Assembly: GCA_963787895.1 (NCBI GenBank)
Contig: CAWBEX010000007.1
Location: 434,001-498,000, forward strand
Direction: 5' to 3'
From: Anderseniella sp963787895
Lineage (GTDB): Bacteria > Pseudomonadota > Alphaproteobacteria > Rhizobiales > Aestuariivirgaceae
DNA length: 64,000 nt
Shown here: positions 1 through 8,351 of the stretch, piece after piece
Numbering within the stretch: position 1 is the first letter of the stretch
How the letters are laid out: every line of letters starts with the position of its first letter
Translations under genes and position numbers: made by a program
Notes under the pieces: generated by a model
What the model saw: only the letters and a program-made list of their open reading frames with translations
What the model was told of the DNA's origin: nothing
Database searches by the model: none

Positions 1-323
1 AGTTGGCTGATGATCTGGCTGCACAGGCCGCGTCAAATCCAACCGACGCTGCATTGGCAGAGCAGGCCGCGACACAAGAGGCGAAGGCCGTCGCTGCAGA
101 AACTGCAGCGTCTGATGCTACCGCTGCAGCAGGCACAGCCTTGACCGCAGCCCAGGAAGCCGAGGCTGCGGCAGCAGGAGCAATGGCAACCGCCGCTGCA
201 GAAGAGCAGGAAGCCATTGATGCTGCAAACAGTGCTACCAACAAGGCCCCGCTTAGCGAGGAAGCCAGAGCTGCTCTCGATCAATTGATCGGCGACAAAG
301 CAACTGGCCTGGTAGCTCAATAA
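1..323 (+). CDS. C-terminal part of an Ala-rich protein, function unknown (cut by window start)
   Basis: An open frame runs in from the left edge and stops at TAA 321-323. No in-frame stop precedes position 3, so the visible TTG there is probably not the true start. The visible 106 residues are dominated by Ala, Glu, Thr and Gln in short heptad-like runs, which suggests a long helical or coiled-coil segment. The last 35 residues are less repetitive. I recognise no domain. Low-complexity Ala-rich DNA can stay open by chance on both strands, and there is indeed an open antisense frame, but the codon pattern and the tandem hairpins just after the stop favour this strand. Confidence 0.5.
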   Translation, partial: LADDLAAQAASNPTDAALAEQAATQEAKAVAAETAASDATAAAGTALTAAQEAEAAAAGAMATAAAEEQEAIDAANSATNKAPLSEEARAALDQLIGDKATGLVAQ

Positions 324-336
324 CCTTTTGACAGGT

Positions 337-412
337 CTTGTCGCTTGCAGAACGGGCGACAAGGCGTCAAATCGAGTAATAAACGGCAGCCACTTCCTGA
401 AAGGGAGGTGGC
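337..412 (+). terminator. Tandem hairpins downstream of the Ala-rich ORF
   Basis: CTTGTCGC (337-344) pairs perfectly with GCGACAAG (356-363). A second stem, GCCACTTCC (389-397) with GGAGGTGGC (404-412), has one G-U pair and a 6-base loop and is followed by a short T run. They lie between the upstream ORF and convergent moaA. The second looks like a weak intrinsic terminator; the first lacks a T tract. Confidence 0.45.
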
Positions 413-487
413 TTTGCTGTGTCACAGAATCAATTGGTAAAGGCGGCCGCAAAAACGCAGTGCGGCATGGTCGAATGAGTTTGTGCG

Positions 488-1528
488 TTATCCGCCCGTC
501 ACGCTCATGTGGCGGGTGACGGCAGGCGCCTTGGTGCGCCGGTCTATAATGAAGTCATGGCCCTTCGGTTTGCGGCCAATGGCCTCGTCGATGGCGGCGG
601 CGACCAGATCATTGCCTTCCGATGCGCGCAATGGCGTCAACAGGTTTGCAGCATCATCCTGGCCGAGGCACATATACAAAATGCCGGTGCAGGTGAGGCG
701 CACGCGGTTGCAGCTTTCACAAAAGTTGTGGGTCATGGGCGTTATGAAGCCCAGCCTGCCGCCAGTTTCCTTCACCTTCACATACCGAGCTGGCCCGCCT
801 GTCTTGTAAGGAATGTCCTCCAGTGAGTATTTGTCGAGCAGGCTGGCCCTCACCACCGACAGCGGCAGATATTGATCAGTTCGGTCTTCCTCGATCTCGC
901 CCAGCGGCATTGTCTCGATCAGGGTAAGGTCCATGCCTTCTGCGTGGCACCATTCCATCATTGGCGCGATTTCGGCCTCGTTGAAATTCTTCAGCGCCAC
1001 CATGTTGATCTTGATCTGCAAGCCGGCTGCCTGAGCCGCCTTGATGCCGGCCATTACCTTGTCAAGCGAGCCCCAGCGGGTGATCGCCTTGAACTTGTCT
1101 GCATCCATCGTGTCCATAGACACGTTGATGCGCCTGACGCCGTGATGCGCCAGCTCTGCGGCGTACTTGTCGAGCTGCGAGCCGTTGGTGGTGAGTGTGA
1201 GTTCTTCAAGCGCGCCAGACTTCAAATGCCGAGACAGATTCTCGAAAAGTGACATGATATTGCGCCGCACCAGTGGCTCACCACCGGTCAGACGAAGTTT
1301 CTTCACGCCCTTTTCGACAAACACACTGCAGAGCCTGTCAAGCTCTTCCAGGCTCAGTATGTCCTTCTTGGGTAAAAACGTCATGTTTTCCGACATGCAA
1401 TAGACACAGCGGAAGTCGCAGCGGTCAGTAACGGAAACCCGCAAATAACTGACATGACGGCCGAACGGGTCGATCATCTCGGACGCGGCATTGGTCGGGC
1501 TTTTGGTACTCATGCTCATGGACGTCAT
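488..1528 (-). CDS. moaA: GTP 3',8-cyclase MoaA (molybdenum cofactor biosynthesis)
   Basis: Radical-SAM enzyme that converts GTP to 3',8-cyclo-GTP, the first step of molybdopterin synthesis in the cytosol. The N-terminal radical-SAM cluster motif CDFRCVYC gives C37, C41 and C44. The C-terminal second 4Fe-4S site that binds GTP is C270, C273 and C287 (spacing C-x2-C-x13-C). The protein ends in the characteristic Gly-Gly tail. The 346-residue length is normal. No other moa/mog/moe genes are visible nearby, so it appears to stand alone here. The start is uncertain: two Met codons lie within the first six residues and neither has a strong ribosome-binding site. The identification is secure from the two cysteine clusters plus the GG tail. 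Confidence 0.95.
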   Translation of the reverse strand: MTSMSMSTKSPTNAASEMIDPFGRHVSYLRVSVTDRCDFRCVYCMSENMTFLPKKDILSLEELDRLCSVFVEKGVKKLRLTGGEPLVRRNIMSLFENLSRHLKSGALEELTLTTNGSQLDKYAAELAHHGVRRINVSMDTMDADKFKAITRWGSLDKVMAGIKAAQAAGLQIKINMVALKNFNEAEIAPMMEWCHAEGMDLTLIETMPLGEIEEDRTDQYLPLSVVRASLLDKYSLEDIPYKTGGPARYVKVKETGGRLGFITPMTHNFCESCNRVRLTCTGILYMCLGQDDAANLLTPLRASEGNDLVAAAIDEAIGRKPKGHDFIIDRRTKAPAVTRHMSVTGG

Positions 1529-1829
1529 ATTTGGAGATGCCGGGGCTCGACGTCAAGCTACATCGGGCTTTGGAGAAACAGTGTGCCGCACAGTGGAATA
1601 GTCCGCCAGCAGCTGCTTTGAAATTGGCATACAGATTGCTTGGTGTTTACCAACTTGCAAATGAAGTCGGGTTTTGACCCGAAATGGACGCTTCGGGTGT
1701 TGATATTGATCAGAAAATTGTCACAGTTGCATAAATGTCGGGCAAATGCTTATCTGTGCCTGAACAATAAGAGAGACCTGCTGCTTGAACGGTTTGGTCG
1801 ACTGGGTGGAACGTTTCTCGGGGTGATGA
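1529..1829 (+). promoter_or_regulatory. 301-base leader between moaA and the ABC operon with competing hairpins
   Basis: This divergent intergenic region should hold the promoters of moaA (minus) and the importer operon (plus). CGGGT (1668-1672) pairs with ACCCG (1677-1681) across a TTTG loop. The same ACCCG extended to ACCCGAA (1677-1683) pairs instead with TTCGGGT (1692-1698), so the two stems exclude each other. A further small stem TTGGT/ACCAA lies at 1640-1653. I could not pick a convincing -35/-10 pair. A 65-codon ORF (1640-1837) crosses it but looks accidental. Confidence 0.3.
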
Positions 1830-2942
1830 ATGGCTAAGGGTGCTAACTCTGGCGAACCTATGGTTCGCTTTCAGAATGTTCAGAAAAGCTATGACGGCGA
1901 AACGCTTGTCGTCAAAGACCTGAATATCGATATCGCCAAGGGCGAGTTCGTCACGATGCTTGGCCCTTCGGGCTCCGGCAAGACAACCACTTTGATGATG
2001 CTTGCGGGTTTTGAACCGGCAACGCACGGCGAGATTTTCCTTAATGGGCAGCCGATTAACAATGTGCCACCGCACAAGCGCGGCATCGGCATGGTGTTTC
2101 AGAATTACGCCCTGTTTCCCCACATGACTGTTGCCGAGAACCTGGCGTTTCCGCTTGCGGTTCGCAACCAGTCGAAGGCAGAGCAGGAAGAGCGCGTAAA
2201 GAAAGTGCTTGAAATGGTTGAGCTGCCGCAGATGGCCGGCAGACGGCCTGCACAACTGTCAGGCGGCCAGCAGCAGCGTATCGCCGTTGCCCGCGCGCTG
2301 GTGTTCGAACCTGATCTGGTGCTGATGGATGAACCGCTCGGTGCTCTCGACAAGCAGTTGCGCGAGCAGATGCAGTATGAGATCAAGCACATCCATGAAT
2401 CACTCGGCGTTACCGTGGTTTATGTGACACACGACCAGTCCGAAGCGCTGACCATGTCAGACCGGGTGGCGGTGTTCGAAGACGGGATTATTCAGCAGCT
2501 TTCCTCGCCGGAAGAGCTTTACGAACGCCCGCAGAACTCTTTCGTTGCGCAGTTCATCGGTGAGAACAACAAGCTGCGCGGCACCATCGCGGACATCGGC
2601 AAGGACAAGGTTGCGACCGTCAAGCTGGACTCCGGTGATGTGGTCAAGGCGCTGGCCGTGAACGTGGCCGGCAAGGGTGACCGCACGCTGTTGTCGCTGC
2701 GTCCTGAGCGCGTGACAATTGGAGCGCCGAAGTCGAAAAATGGTGTGTCCTTGCAGGGCCGCATCGAAGAACTGATCTACCTGGGCGACCATATCCGCAC
2801 CCGCATGTCGGTTGCCGGCCACACCGACTTTATTGTCAAGGTGCCAAACAATGCAGACCATCACGTTCTGAAGAAGGGCCAGACCACAACGGTTGGCTGG
2901 CAGGCAGAAGATTGCCGTGCGCTTGATGATATGGTTGCATAA
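1830..2942 (+). CDS. ABC transporter ATP-binding protein, PotA-type (polyamine/betaine-class importer)
   Basis: Cytoplasmic ATPase of a polyamine/opine/phosphonate-class importer. Walker A GPSGSGKTT is at residues 45-53, the ABC signature LSGGQQQR at 143-150 and Walker B LVLMDEP at 163-169, followed by the D-loop GALD. The C-terminal third is the TOBE/MOP-like regulatory domain expected in a 370-residue PotA relative. It is the first gene of a run with the binding protein (98-base gap) and two permeases, then catabolic genes, so the imported compound is probably processed by the enzymes downstream. Family similarity to PotA does not fix the substrate: relatives carry spermidine, putrescine, betaines or opines. 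Confidence 0.9.
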   Translation: MAKGANSGEPMVRFQNVQKSYDGETLVVKDLNIDIAKGEFVTMLGPSGSGKTTTLMMLAGFEPATHGEIFLNGQPINNVPPHKRGIGMVFQNYALFPHMTVAENLAFPLAVRNQSKAEQEERVKKVLEMVELPQMAGRRPAQLSGGQQQRIAVARALVFEPDLVLMDEPLGALDKQLREQMQYEIKHIHESLGVTVVYVTHDQSEALTMSDRVAVFEDGIIQQLSSPEELYERPQNSFVAQFIGENNKLRGTIADIGKDKVATVKLDSGDVVKALAVNVAGKGDRTLLSLRPERVTIGAPKSKNGVSLQGRIEELIYLGDHIRTRMSVAGHTDFIVKVPNNADHHVLKKGQTTTVGWQAEDCRALDDMVA

Positions 2943-3039
2943 GCTTTTGAAGAATTCCGCCCTGTCTCAATGGTGAACGCAGGGTGGCTGCCGGGGGCTT
3001 TGTTGAGCCGCCATTGATACCCAAAGGGAGTAAGTCTGG

Positions 3040-4125
3040 ATGAAGAAATTTTTTACAACAAGCCTGTCAGTTGTTGCTCTTGCCGCTGTGTCTACAGCTG
3101 CTAGTGCTGACGGTTCAGTTACGGCTGTTTCGTGGGGCGGCGCCTACACGAAGAGCCAGGTGGAAGCCTATCACAAGCCATTCACGGCGAAGACCGGCAT
3201 CACCATCAACTCTGTTGACTACTCTGGCGGCATTGCCGAAGTGAAGGCACAGGTTGAAGCTGGCAACGTGACATGGGACATAGTAGACGTTGAACTGTCT
3301 GATGCTGTTCGCGGCTGCGACGAAGGTCTCTTTGAAAAGATCGACGCCTCAACACTGCCAGCCGGCGCTGACGGTACCGCTGCCCAGGACGATTTCCTGC
3401 CAGGCACGCTGCATGATTGTGCTGTTGCCAACATCGTGTGGTCGACAATTTACGCTTATGACGACACCAAGATCGGCGACAAGAAGCCTGCTACAATGGC
3501 TGACTTCTTTGACACAGCGACATGGGCCGGCAAGCGCGGCATGCGCAAGGGTCCAAAGCCAAACCTCGAGTTTGCTCTGATCGCTGAAGGTGTTGCTGCC
3601 AAGGACGTTTACGCCGAACTGGCCAAGCCTGAAGCAATTGACCGCGCATTCGCCAAGCTCGACACCATCAAGAAGGATGTTGTCTGGTGGGAAGCAGGCG
3701 CTCAGCCTCCACAGCTTCTGGCTGACGGTGAAGTGATCATGACCACCGCTTACAACGGTCGTATCTTCAACGCCGCCATTGGCGAAAACAAGCCGTTTGT
3801 CATCGTATGGGACGGCCAGATTTGGGACCTCGACCTGTGGGCAATTCCAAAGGGTGCGCCAAACATGGCCAACGCCATGGAATTCCTGAAGTTCTCTACC
3901 GCAACTGAGCAGCTTGCTGCACAGGCCAGCTGGATTTCCTACGGCCCTGCACGCAAGTCCTCCGGTGCGCTGGTTGGCAAGTTCAACGACGGCAAGACCG
4001 AAATGGCTGGCCATATGCCAACTGCTCCGGACAACCTGAAGAATGCCGTCCAGAACGACTTCCTCTGGTGGGCAGACAACCAGGATGCGCTGAACGAGCG
4101 TTTCAACGCCTGGCTCGCACAGTAA
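3040..4125 (+). CDS. Periplasmic substrate-binding protein of polyamine-type ABC importer
   Basis: Extracellular solute-binding protein family 1 (PotD/PotF-like), 361 residues. A Sec signal peptide is clear: Lys-Lys at residues 2-3, a hydrophobic core, and a likely cleavage site after ASA near residue 23. The mature N-terminus begins with the beta-strand and SWGGAY motif common to PotD-like proteins that bind organic cations. Trp and Tyr residues are frequent (for example VVWW, WDLDLW), as expected for an aromatic cage, but the exact ligand cannot be read. The start is supported by AAAGGGAG about 10 bases upstream. A stable hairpin follows the stop, consistent with higher expression of the binding protein than of the permeases. 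Confidence 0.9.
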   Translation: MKKFFTTSLSVVALAAVSTAASADGSVTAVSWGGAYTKSQVEAYHKPFTAKTGITINSVDYSGGIAEVKAQVEAGNVTWDIVDVELSDAVRGCDEGLFEKIDASTLPAGADGTAAQDDFLPGTLHDCAVANIVWSTIYAYDDTKIGDKKPATMADFFDTATWAGKRGMRKGPKPNLEFALIAEGVAAKDVYAELAKPEAIDRAFAKLDTIKKDVVWWEAGAQPPQLLADGEVIMTTAYNGRIFNAAIGENKPFVIVWDGQIWDLDLWAIPKGAPNMANAMEFLKFSTATEQLAAQASWISYGPARKSSGALVGKFNDGKTEMAGHMPTAPDNLKNAVQNDFLWWADNQDALNERFNAWLAQ

Positions 4126-4140
4126 GGCTTATTTAGCCTG

Positions 4141-4169
4141 TCCGGAGGGGTGGATTTCACCCTTCCGGA
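4141..4169 (+). terminator. Intercistronic hairpin after the binding-protein gene
   Basis: TCCGGAGGGGTG (4141-4152) pairs with CACCCTTCCGGA (4158-4169) with one G-U pair and a 5-base loop, followed by TAATTT. This is a strong stem with a poor T tract, placed between binding protein and permease. It probably acts as a partial terminator or 3'-end RNA stabiliser. Confidence 0.55.
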
Positions 4170-4239
4170 TAATTTGGAAATTTATGAACTTTTGCCGGTG
4201 ACATATTGATACCGGCCGGGGACAGGGAACGGGCGCTTC

Positions 4240-5532
4240 ATGACCGATGTGACAGCATCTGCTATGCCGGGCAAGGATGCCGGACCAATCACAACCAGCG
4301 ATGGTGTGCCGCTGAAGCAATCGCTGGCACGTGCAACCAGGCGTCAGCGCATTCAGGCGCTCATTCTGGTTCTGCCGCTCCTGCTGTTCTTGCTGATCGC
4401 ATTTGTATTGCCCATTGGTGAAATGCTGTTCCGGTCATTTTACAGCCCCGTTGGAACAAGCGTTCTGCCGAATTTTGCCAAGGTCATTCAGGACTGGGAC
4501 GGCAAGGATTTACCGCCTGAAGCAACCTTCGAAGTGTTCGTGAAGGACATGGTGGCAGCGCGGGCCAACAATGATATCGGCAGCACGGTTGGCAATCTTG
4601 CCACCCGGGTGAATTATGAAATTCCCGGCTCGCGCAGTTTGTTCACCAGTTCTGCCCGGAAGGTGACGAAAATTACCGAGGGGCCATACAAGGAAGCCCT
4701 GCTGGAAATGGACAAGCGCTGGGCTGATCCATTTGTCTGGAAAACCCTGAAGCGGGTATCCCAGGATTACACGATGTCCTTCTACCTGGCCGCTACTGAC
4801 AGGAAGTATGACGAGAACGACAACGTCGTCATGGCAGACCCTCTGTATCAGATCTACTTGCCCATCCTGTGGAAGACGTTGTGGCTGTCTGCCCTGATAA
4901 CAGCCATCTGCCTGCTGATCGCCTATCCGGTATCATATCTGTTGGCAACGCTGCCGCTGAGAACGTCAAACCTGTTGATGATTCTGGTATTGCTGCCGTT
5001 CTGGACTTCACTGCTGGTGCGTACGACCGCGTGGATTGCAATGCTGCAGAAGGAAGGCGTGATCAACAATATCTTTGTGTTCGCAAACATAATCTCGGAA
5101 GAAAACCGGGTCCAGATGATCTACAACCAGACCGGTACGATCGTCGCCATGGTACATATCCTGCTGCCGTTCATGATCCTGCCGTTGTATTCGGTGATGA
5201 AGACCATACCACCGTACTACATGCGCGCAGCAAGATCACTCGGCGCATCCGGCACCTATTCATTCATCAAGGTGTACTTCCCGCAAACCATTCCAGGCAT
5301 CGCCGCAGGCACTCTGCTCGTGTTCATTCTGGCGTTGGGTTACTACATCACGCCGGCACTGGTAGGCGGCAGTGACGGTCTGCTGATATCCAACCTGATC
5401 GCTGACCACATCAAGAAGACGCTGAACTGGTCGTTAGGCTCTGCGTTGGGTGCGATCCTGCTTGCTGTCGTGCTGATCTTCTACTGGATCTACAACAAGC
5501 TTGTCGGCGTCGACAAACTGAAGTTCGGGTGA
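4240..5532 (+). CDS. ABC transporter permease, PotB-type
   Basis: Inner-membrane permease of the importer. A cytoplasmic N-terminal segment leads to a first membrane span near residues 45-70. Next comes a long soluble loop (roughly residues 75-205), unusually large for PotB and mostly periplasmic by prediction. Then comes a block of five or more spans with the EAA-type loop (RAARSLGAS) that contacts the ATPase. At 430 residues it is longer than the usual 285-320 because of that loop. Several relatives in alphaproteobacterial polyamine/betaine-class systems share this enlarged form. The next permease starts 10 bases downstream. Confidence 0.85.
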   Translation: MTDVTASAMPGKDAGPITTSDGVPLKQSLARATRRQRIQALILVLPLLLFLLIAFVLPIGEMLFRSFYSPVGTSVLPNFAKVIQDWDGKDLPPEATFEVFVKDMVAARANNDIGSTVGNLATRVNYEIPGSRSLFTSSARKVTKITEGPYKEALLEMDKRWADPFVWKTLKRVSQDYTMSFYLAATDRKYDENDNVVMADPLYQIYLPILWKTLWLSALITAICLLIAYPVSYLLATLPLRTSNLLMILVLLPFWTSLLVRTTAWIAMLQKEGVINNIFVFANIISEENRVQMIYNQTGTIVAMVHILLPFMILPLYSVMKTIPPYYMRAARSLGASGTYSFIKVYFPQTIPGIAAGTLLVFILALGYYITPALVGGSDGLLISNLIADHIKKTLNWSLGSALGAILLAVVLIFYWIYNKLVGVDKLKFG

Positions 5533-5542
5533 GGTGGCGAAT

Positions 5543-6610
5543 ATGACTATTGCTGGCATGAACATTTCTCCCGGATACCTGGCTTGGGCGCTGGTCTGCG
5601 TGGTGGCATGGATTTTCATGGGTGCACTTGGTCCGGCGATCGGTTTTGCCATCATCACGGGCATCCCGCTCTTCCTGATGAACGAGCTGCCGGCCTACGC
5701 AACGTGGAACGAAAAGTTTGGCCGCTACATTTTCCTGCTGGTGTGTACACTCATCTTTATTTTTCTGATCACGCCGGTTCTGGTTATCGTGCCATTGTCG
5801 TTCAACTCCGAGCCGTATTTCAGCTTCACTGAAGGGATGATGTCGCTGGACCCCAACGCATTCTCGCTGCGCTGGTACAAGGATATTATGTACTTCGGCA
5901 TGCTCAAGCCAAACGGCACTGAAGGCTGGTGGTCTGATCTGTGGAACAACTCGACCTGGGTCGGCGCAGCCATCAACTCGTTCAAGTTTGCGGTGCTTTC
6001 CACGCTGCTGGCGACCTTCTTCGGCACACTGGCGGCGCTCGGTTTGTCGCGGCCTGAAATGCCGTGGCGCTCAGCCATCACCAGTTTGTTGATTTCACCG
6101 ATGATCGTACCGCTGGTGATTACGGCTACTGGTATGTTCTTCTTCTATGCCAAGAAGGACTTCTTCCCGTTTTTCCCCGATGGCCTGATCAACAAGGACA
6201 TAGGCATTGTGCTGGCACATGCCACGCTGGGCGTCCCTTTCGTGATCATCACCGTCACGGCCACGCTGACCGGCTTCGACAACTCGCTCATTCGCGCGTC
6301 TCGTTCGCTGGGTGCAAACGGCTTCACCACATTCCGCCGTGTGATCATGCCCTTGATTCTGCCCGGCATGATATCCGGTGCACTGTTTGCCTTCATTACG
6401 TCGCTGGATGAAGTGGTAGCGGTAATCTTCCTGGCTGATGTTACGCAGGTCACCATCCCGCGCCAGATGTTCTCCGGTATTCGCGAGCAGATTTCGCCGA
6501 CCATTCTGGCGGTTGCTACAGTACTGGTTGCGATATCGATATTGCTGCTTACCACGCTTGAACTGCTGCGCCGTAGATCAGAACGTCTGCGTGGATTGTC
6601 ACCAGGTTAA
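5543..6610 (+). CDS. ABC transporter permease, PotC-type
   Basis: Second inner-membrane permease, partner of the upstream PotB-type protein. Hydrophobic segments near the N-terminus are followed by the permease core with the EAA loop (RASRSLGAN) about 100 residues from the end. The open frame begins at a GTG at 5534, but ATG 5543 is preferred because GAGGTGG (5531-5537) then lies 5 bases upstream and overlaps the stop of the preceding gene, suggesting translational coupling. The product is about 355 residues, again longer than a standard PotC, with two extra N-terminal spans before the core. Confidence 0.85.
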   Translation: MTIAGMNISPGYLAWALVCVVAWIFMGALGPAIGFAIITGIPLFLMNELPAYATWNEKFGRYIFLLVCTLIFIFLITPVLVIVPLSFNSEPYFSFTEGMMSLDPNAFSLRWYKDIMYFGMLKPNGTEGWWSDLWNNSTWVGAAINSFKFAVLSTLLATFFGTLAALGLSRPEMPWRSAITSLLISPMIVPLVITATGMFFFYAKKDFFPFFPDGLINKDIGIVLAHATLGVPFVIITVTATLTGFDNSLIRASRSLGANGFTTFRRVIMPLILPGMISGALFAFITSLDEVVAVIFLADVTQVTIPRQMFSGIREQISPTILAVATVLVAISILLLTTLELLRRRSERLRGLSPG

Positions 6611-6631
6611 TCGAGCAAGGCATCAAGCACC

Positions 6632-7357
6632 ATGAAACAACTGAGCATCCGGCACAAATTTGACCGCCGCCGGGTGCTGGCTCTGTCCGGTGCTGCTGCA
6701 GCGGGTCTTCTGGCCGGGCCGTCTTCTGCCCAGGTTGGCGGCGAGGTTGACCTCATATTGGTGCTTGCGGTGGACTGTTCTTACTCTGTCGACAGCCGCG
6801 AGTTCCGCTTGCAGATGGATGGCATCGGTAAGGCATTTCAGACCCGCGAAGTACAACGTGCCATAGAGTCTGGACCGTTGGGCCGTATTGCCGTCACAGT
6901 TTTTCAGTGGTCTGACGCGGAAAATCAGTCGCTGTCCACGCCCTGGACCGTGATTGATGGCGCAGCCTCGGCAAATGCGTTTGCCCAGAAGATGTTCACA
7001 ATCGAGCGTGAGTTGGCTGAGGGCGGCACGGCTATAGGAGCTGCAATCCTGTTTGGTGCAGCTGCCCTGACCGCGGCTCCATTCACGGCCATTCGAAAGG
7101 TTATCGACATTTCTTCTGACGGCCGCAACAATCGTGGTGAAATCGTCGACCTTGCCCGCGATGAAGTGACCTCCAGGGGAATTACCATAAATGGCCTGGC
7201 CATCCTCAATGAATGGCCCACCCTCGACGTTTACTTCAGAAAGTCAGTTGTCGGCGGTCCGTATCACTTTGTACTGCCGGCAAACGATTATGATGCATAC
7301 CGCGAGGCTATCTATCGCAAACTGCTGAAGGAAATCACCGGGCCGGGCTTGTCCTGA
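6632..7357 (+). CDS. DUF1194 family protein (VWA-like, exported)
   Basis: 241-residue protein of the DUF1194 family, which resembles von Willebrand factor A domains. The N-terminus has a triple Arg (residues 12-14) followed by a hydrophobic stretch and an Ala-x-Ala-like site near residue 34, so export by Sec or Tat is likely; RRRVLAL fits a loose Tat motif. The MIDAS-like metal site DxSxS appears as D48, S50, S52. The role of DUF1194 proteins is not established. It sits 21 bases after the second permease and 32 bases before the cyclodeaminase-family gene, so it belongs to this operon. A second member is at 24920-25690, beside another demethylase cluster. Confidence 0.8.
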   Translation: MKQLSIRHKFDRRRVLALSGAAAAGLLAGPSSAQVGGEVDLILVLAVDCSYSVDSREFRLQMDGIGKAFQTREVQRAIESGPLGRIAVTVFQWSDAENQSLSTPWTVIDGAASANAFAQKMFTIERELAEGGTAIGAAILFGAAALTAAPFTAIRKVIDISSDGRNNRGEIVDLARDEVTSRGITINGLAILNEWPTLDVYFRKSVVGGPYHFVLPANDYDAYREAIYRKLLKEITGPGLS

Positions 7358-7389
7358 TCTGTGCGTTCTCGACCTTGGGGTTTGACTGC

Positions 7390-8334
7390 ATGCGTATTGT
7401 TTCTGCCGAAGAAGTGCATGGCATTTGTGGTTGGGATGCATTGGTGTCTGCCTTGCACAATGGGCACAAGTTGCCACCGCCCTTGGTTGACAATGTCCAC
7501 GTAACTGCACAAGTGCGCGGGCAAACACAAACCTACATAAACCTGCCAGCCATGATTCCCGGTGTGGCATTCGGCTCGAAGATAATCACTGTCATCCCCG
7601 ACAACGTCACGCGCCATCCAGGAACTCCGGCCATCCAGGCGCTGTACACATTGTTTGACGGTGATACCGGATCGCCCAAAGCTGTGATTGATGGCACTGC
7701 ACTGACCTATCGTAAAACTGCGGCGGACTCTGCACTCGGGGCCAGGCTTCTGGCCCGCGATGACGTTGAGACACTGCTCCTGGTAGGTGCCGGTGGATTG
7801 GCTCCATGGCTGGCCCGGGCGCACATGGCAATGCGCCCGACAATCAGCAGTGTTCTGGTATGGAACCGCACCAGCGAGCGCGCACAAGCTGTGGCGGAAG
7901 AGTTGCAGGTTGAAGGCGTCAACGCACAACCTGCTTCCGATCTGGAGTCTGCCGTGCGTGCGGCAGACCTGGTGTCGTGCTGCACAGCCTCAACACAGCC
8001 GCTGGTACGGGGCGAGTGGATCAGGCCTGGTACACACATTGATCTCGTAGGGGGGTTCACCCCACAGATGAGAGAGGTGGACGACGATGCCATACGTCGG
8101 GGCCGCTTGTTCGTTGATGCGCAATGGAACATTGATACCTGTGGAGACTATTGCGACCCGCTGCGCCGCAATATCATCAAGCTCGACCAGATAGAGGCTG
8201 ACCTGTATGGCCTGTGTTCAGGCGCGGTCAAATGCGCACGCAAACTCAAAGACATAACCATCTACAAGAATGGCGGCGGCGGGCATCTTGACCTTTACAC
8301 AGCGTTGTTCATTGTTGACGCATTGCAGGGTTGA
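7390..8334 (+). CDS. Ornithine cyclodeaminase / mu-crystallin family enzyme
   Basis: NAD(P)-dependent enzyme family that includes ornithine cyclodeaminase, alanine dehydrogenase and delta1-pyrroline-2-carboxylate (Pyr2C) reductase. The Rossmann Gly motif VGAGGLAPWL is near residue 137 and is followed by the conserved WNRTSERA strand-helix. The substrate-side segment YRKTAADSALGARLL is typical. The frame opens at a TTG (7375), but ATG 7390 gives a standard N-terminus (MRIVSAEEV) with TTGGGG about 9 bases upstream. Next to demethylases and an amine importer, either proline formation from ornithine or imine reduction in proline/hydroxyproline or N-methylamino acid catabolism is plausible. Sequence alone does not separate them. 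Confidence 0.82.
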   Translation: MRIVSAEEVHGICGWDALVSALHNGHKLPPPLVDNVHVTAQVRGQTQTYINLPAMIPGVAFGSKIITVIPDNVTRHPGTPAIQALYTLFDGDTGSPKAVIDGTALTYRKTAADSALGARLLARDDVETLLLVGAGGLAPWLARAHMAMRPTISSVLVWNRTSERAQAVAEELQVEGVNAQPASDLESAVRAADLVSCCTASTQPLVRGEWIRPGTHIDLVGGFTPQMREVDDDAIRRGRLFVDAQWNIDTCGDYCDPLRRNIIKLDQIEADLYGLCSGAVKCARKLKDITIYKNGGGGHLDLYTALFIVDALQG

Positions 8335-8351
8335 AACTGACTGGACCGTTT

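Noticed and set aside
33..452. 139-codon minus-strand ORF opposite the Ala-rich ORF
   Set aside because: Cys-rich product from the antisense of GCN codons; a typical shadow of an Ala-rich gene.
1640..1837. 65-codon ORF in the leader upstream of the importer ATPase gene
   Set aside because: No ribosome-binding site, unlike-protein composition, overlaps the start of the ATPase gene and crosses the hairpin region.
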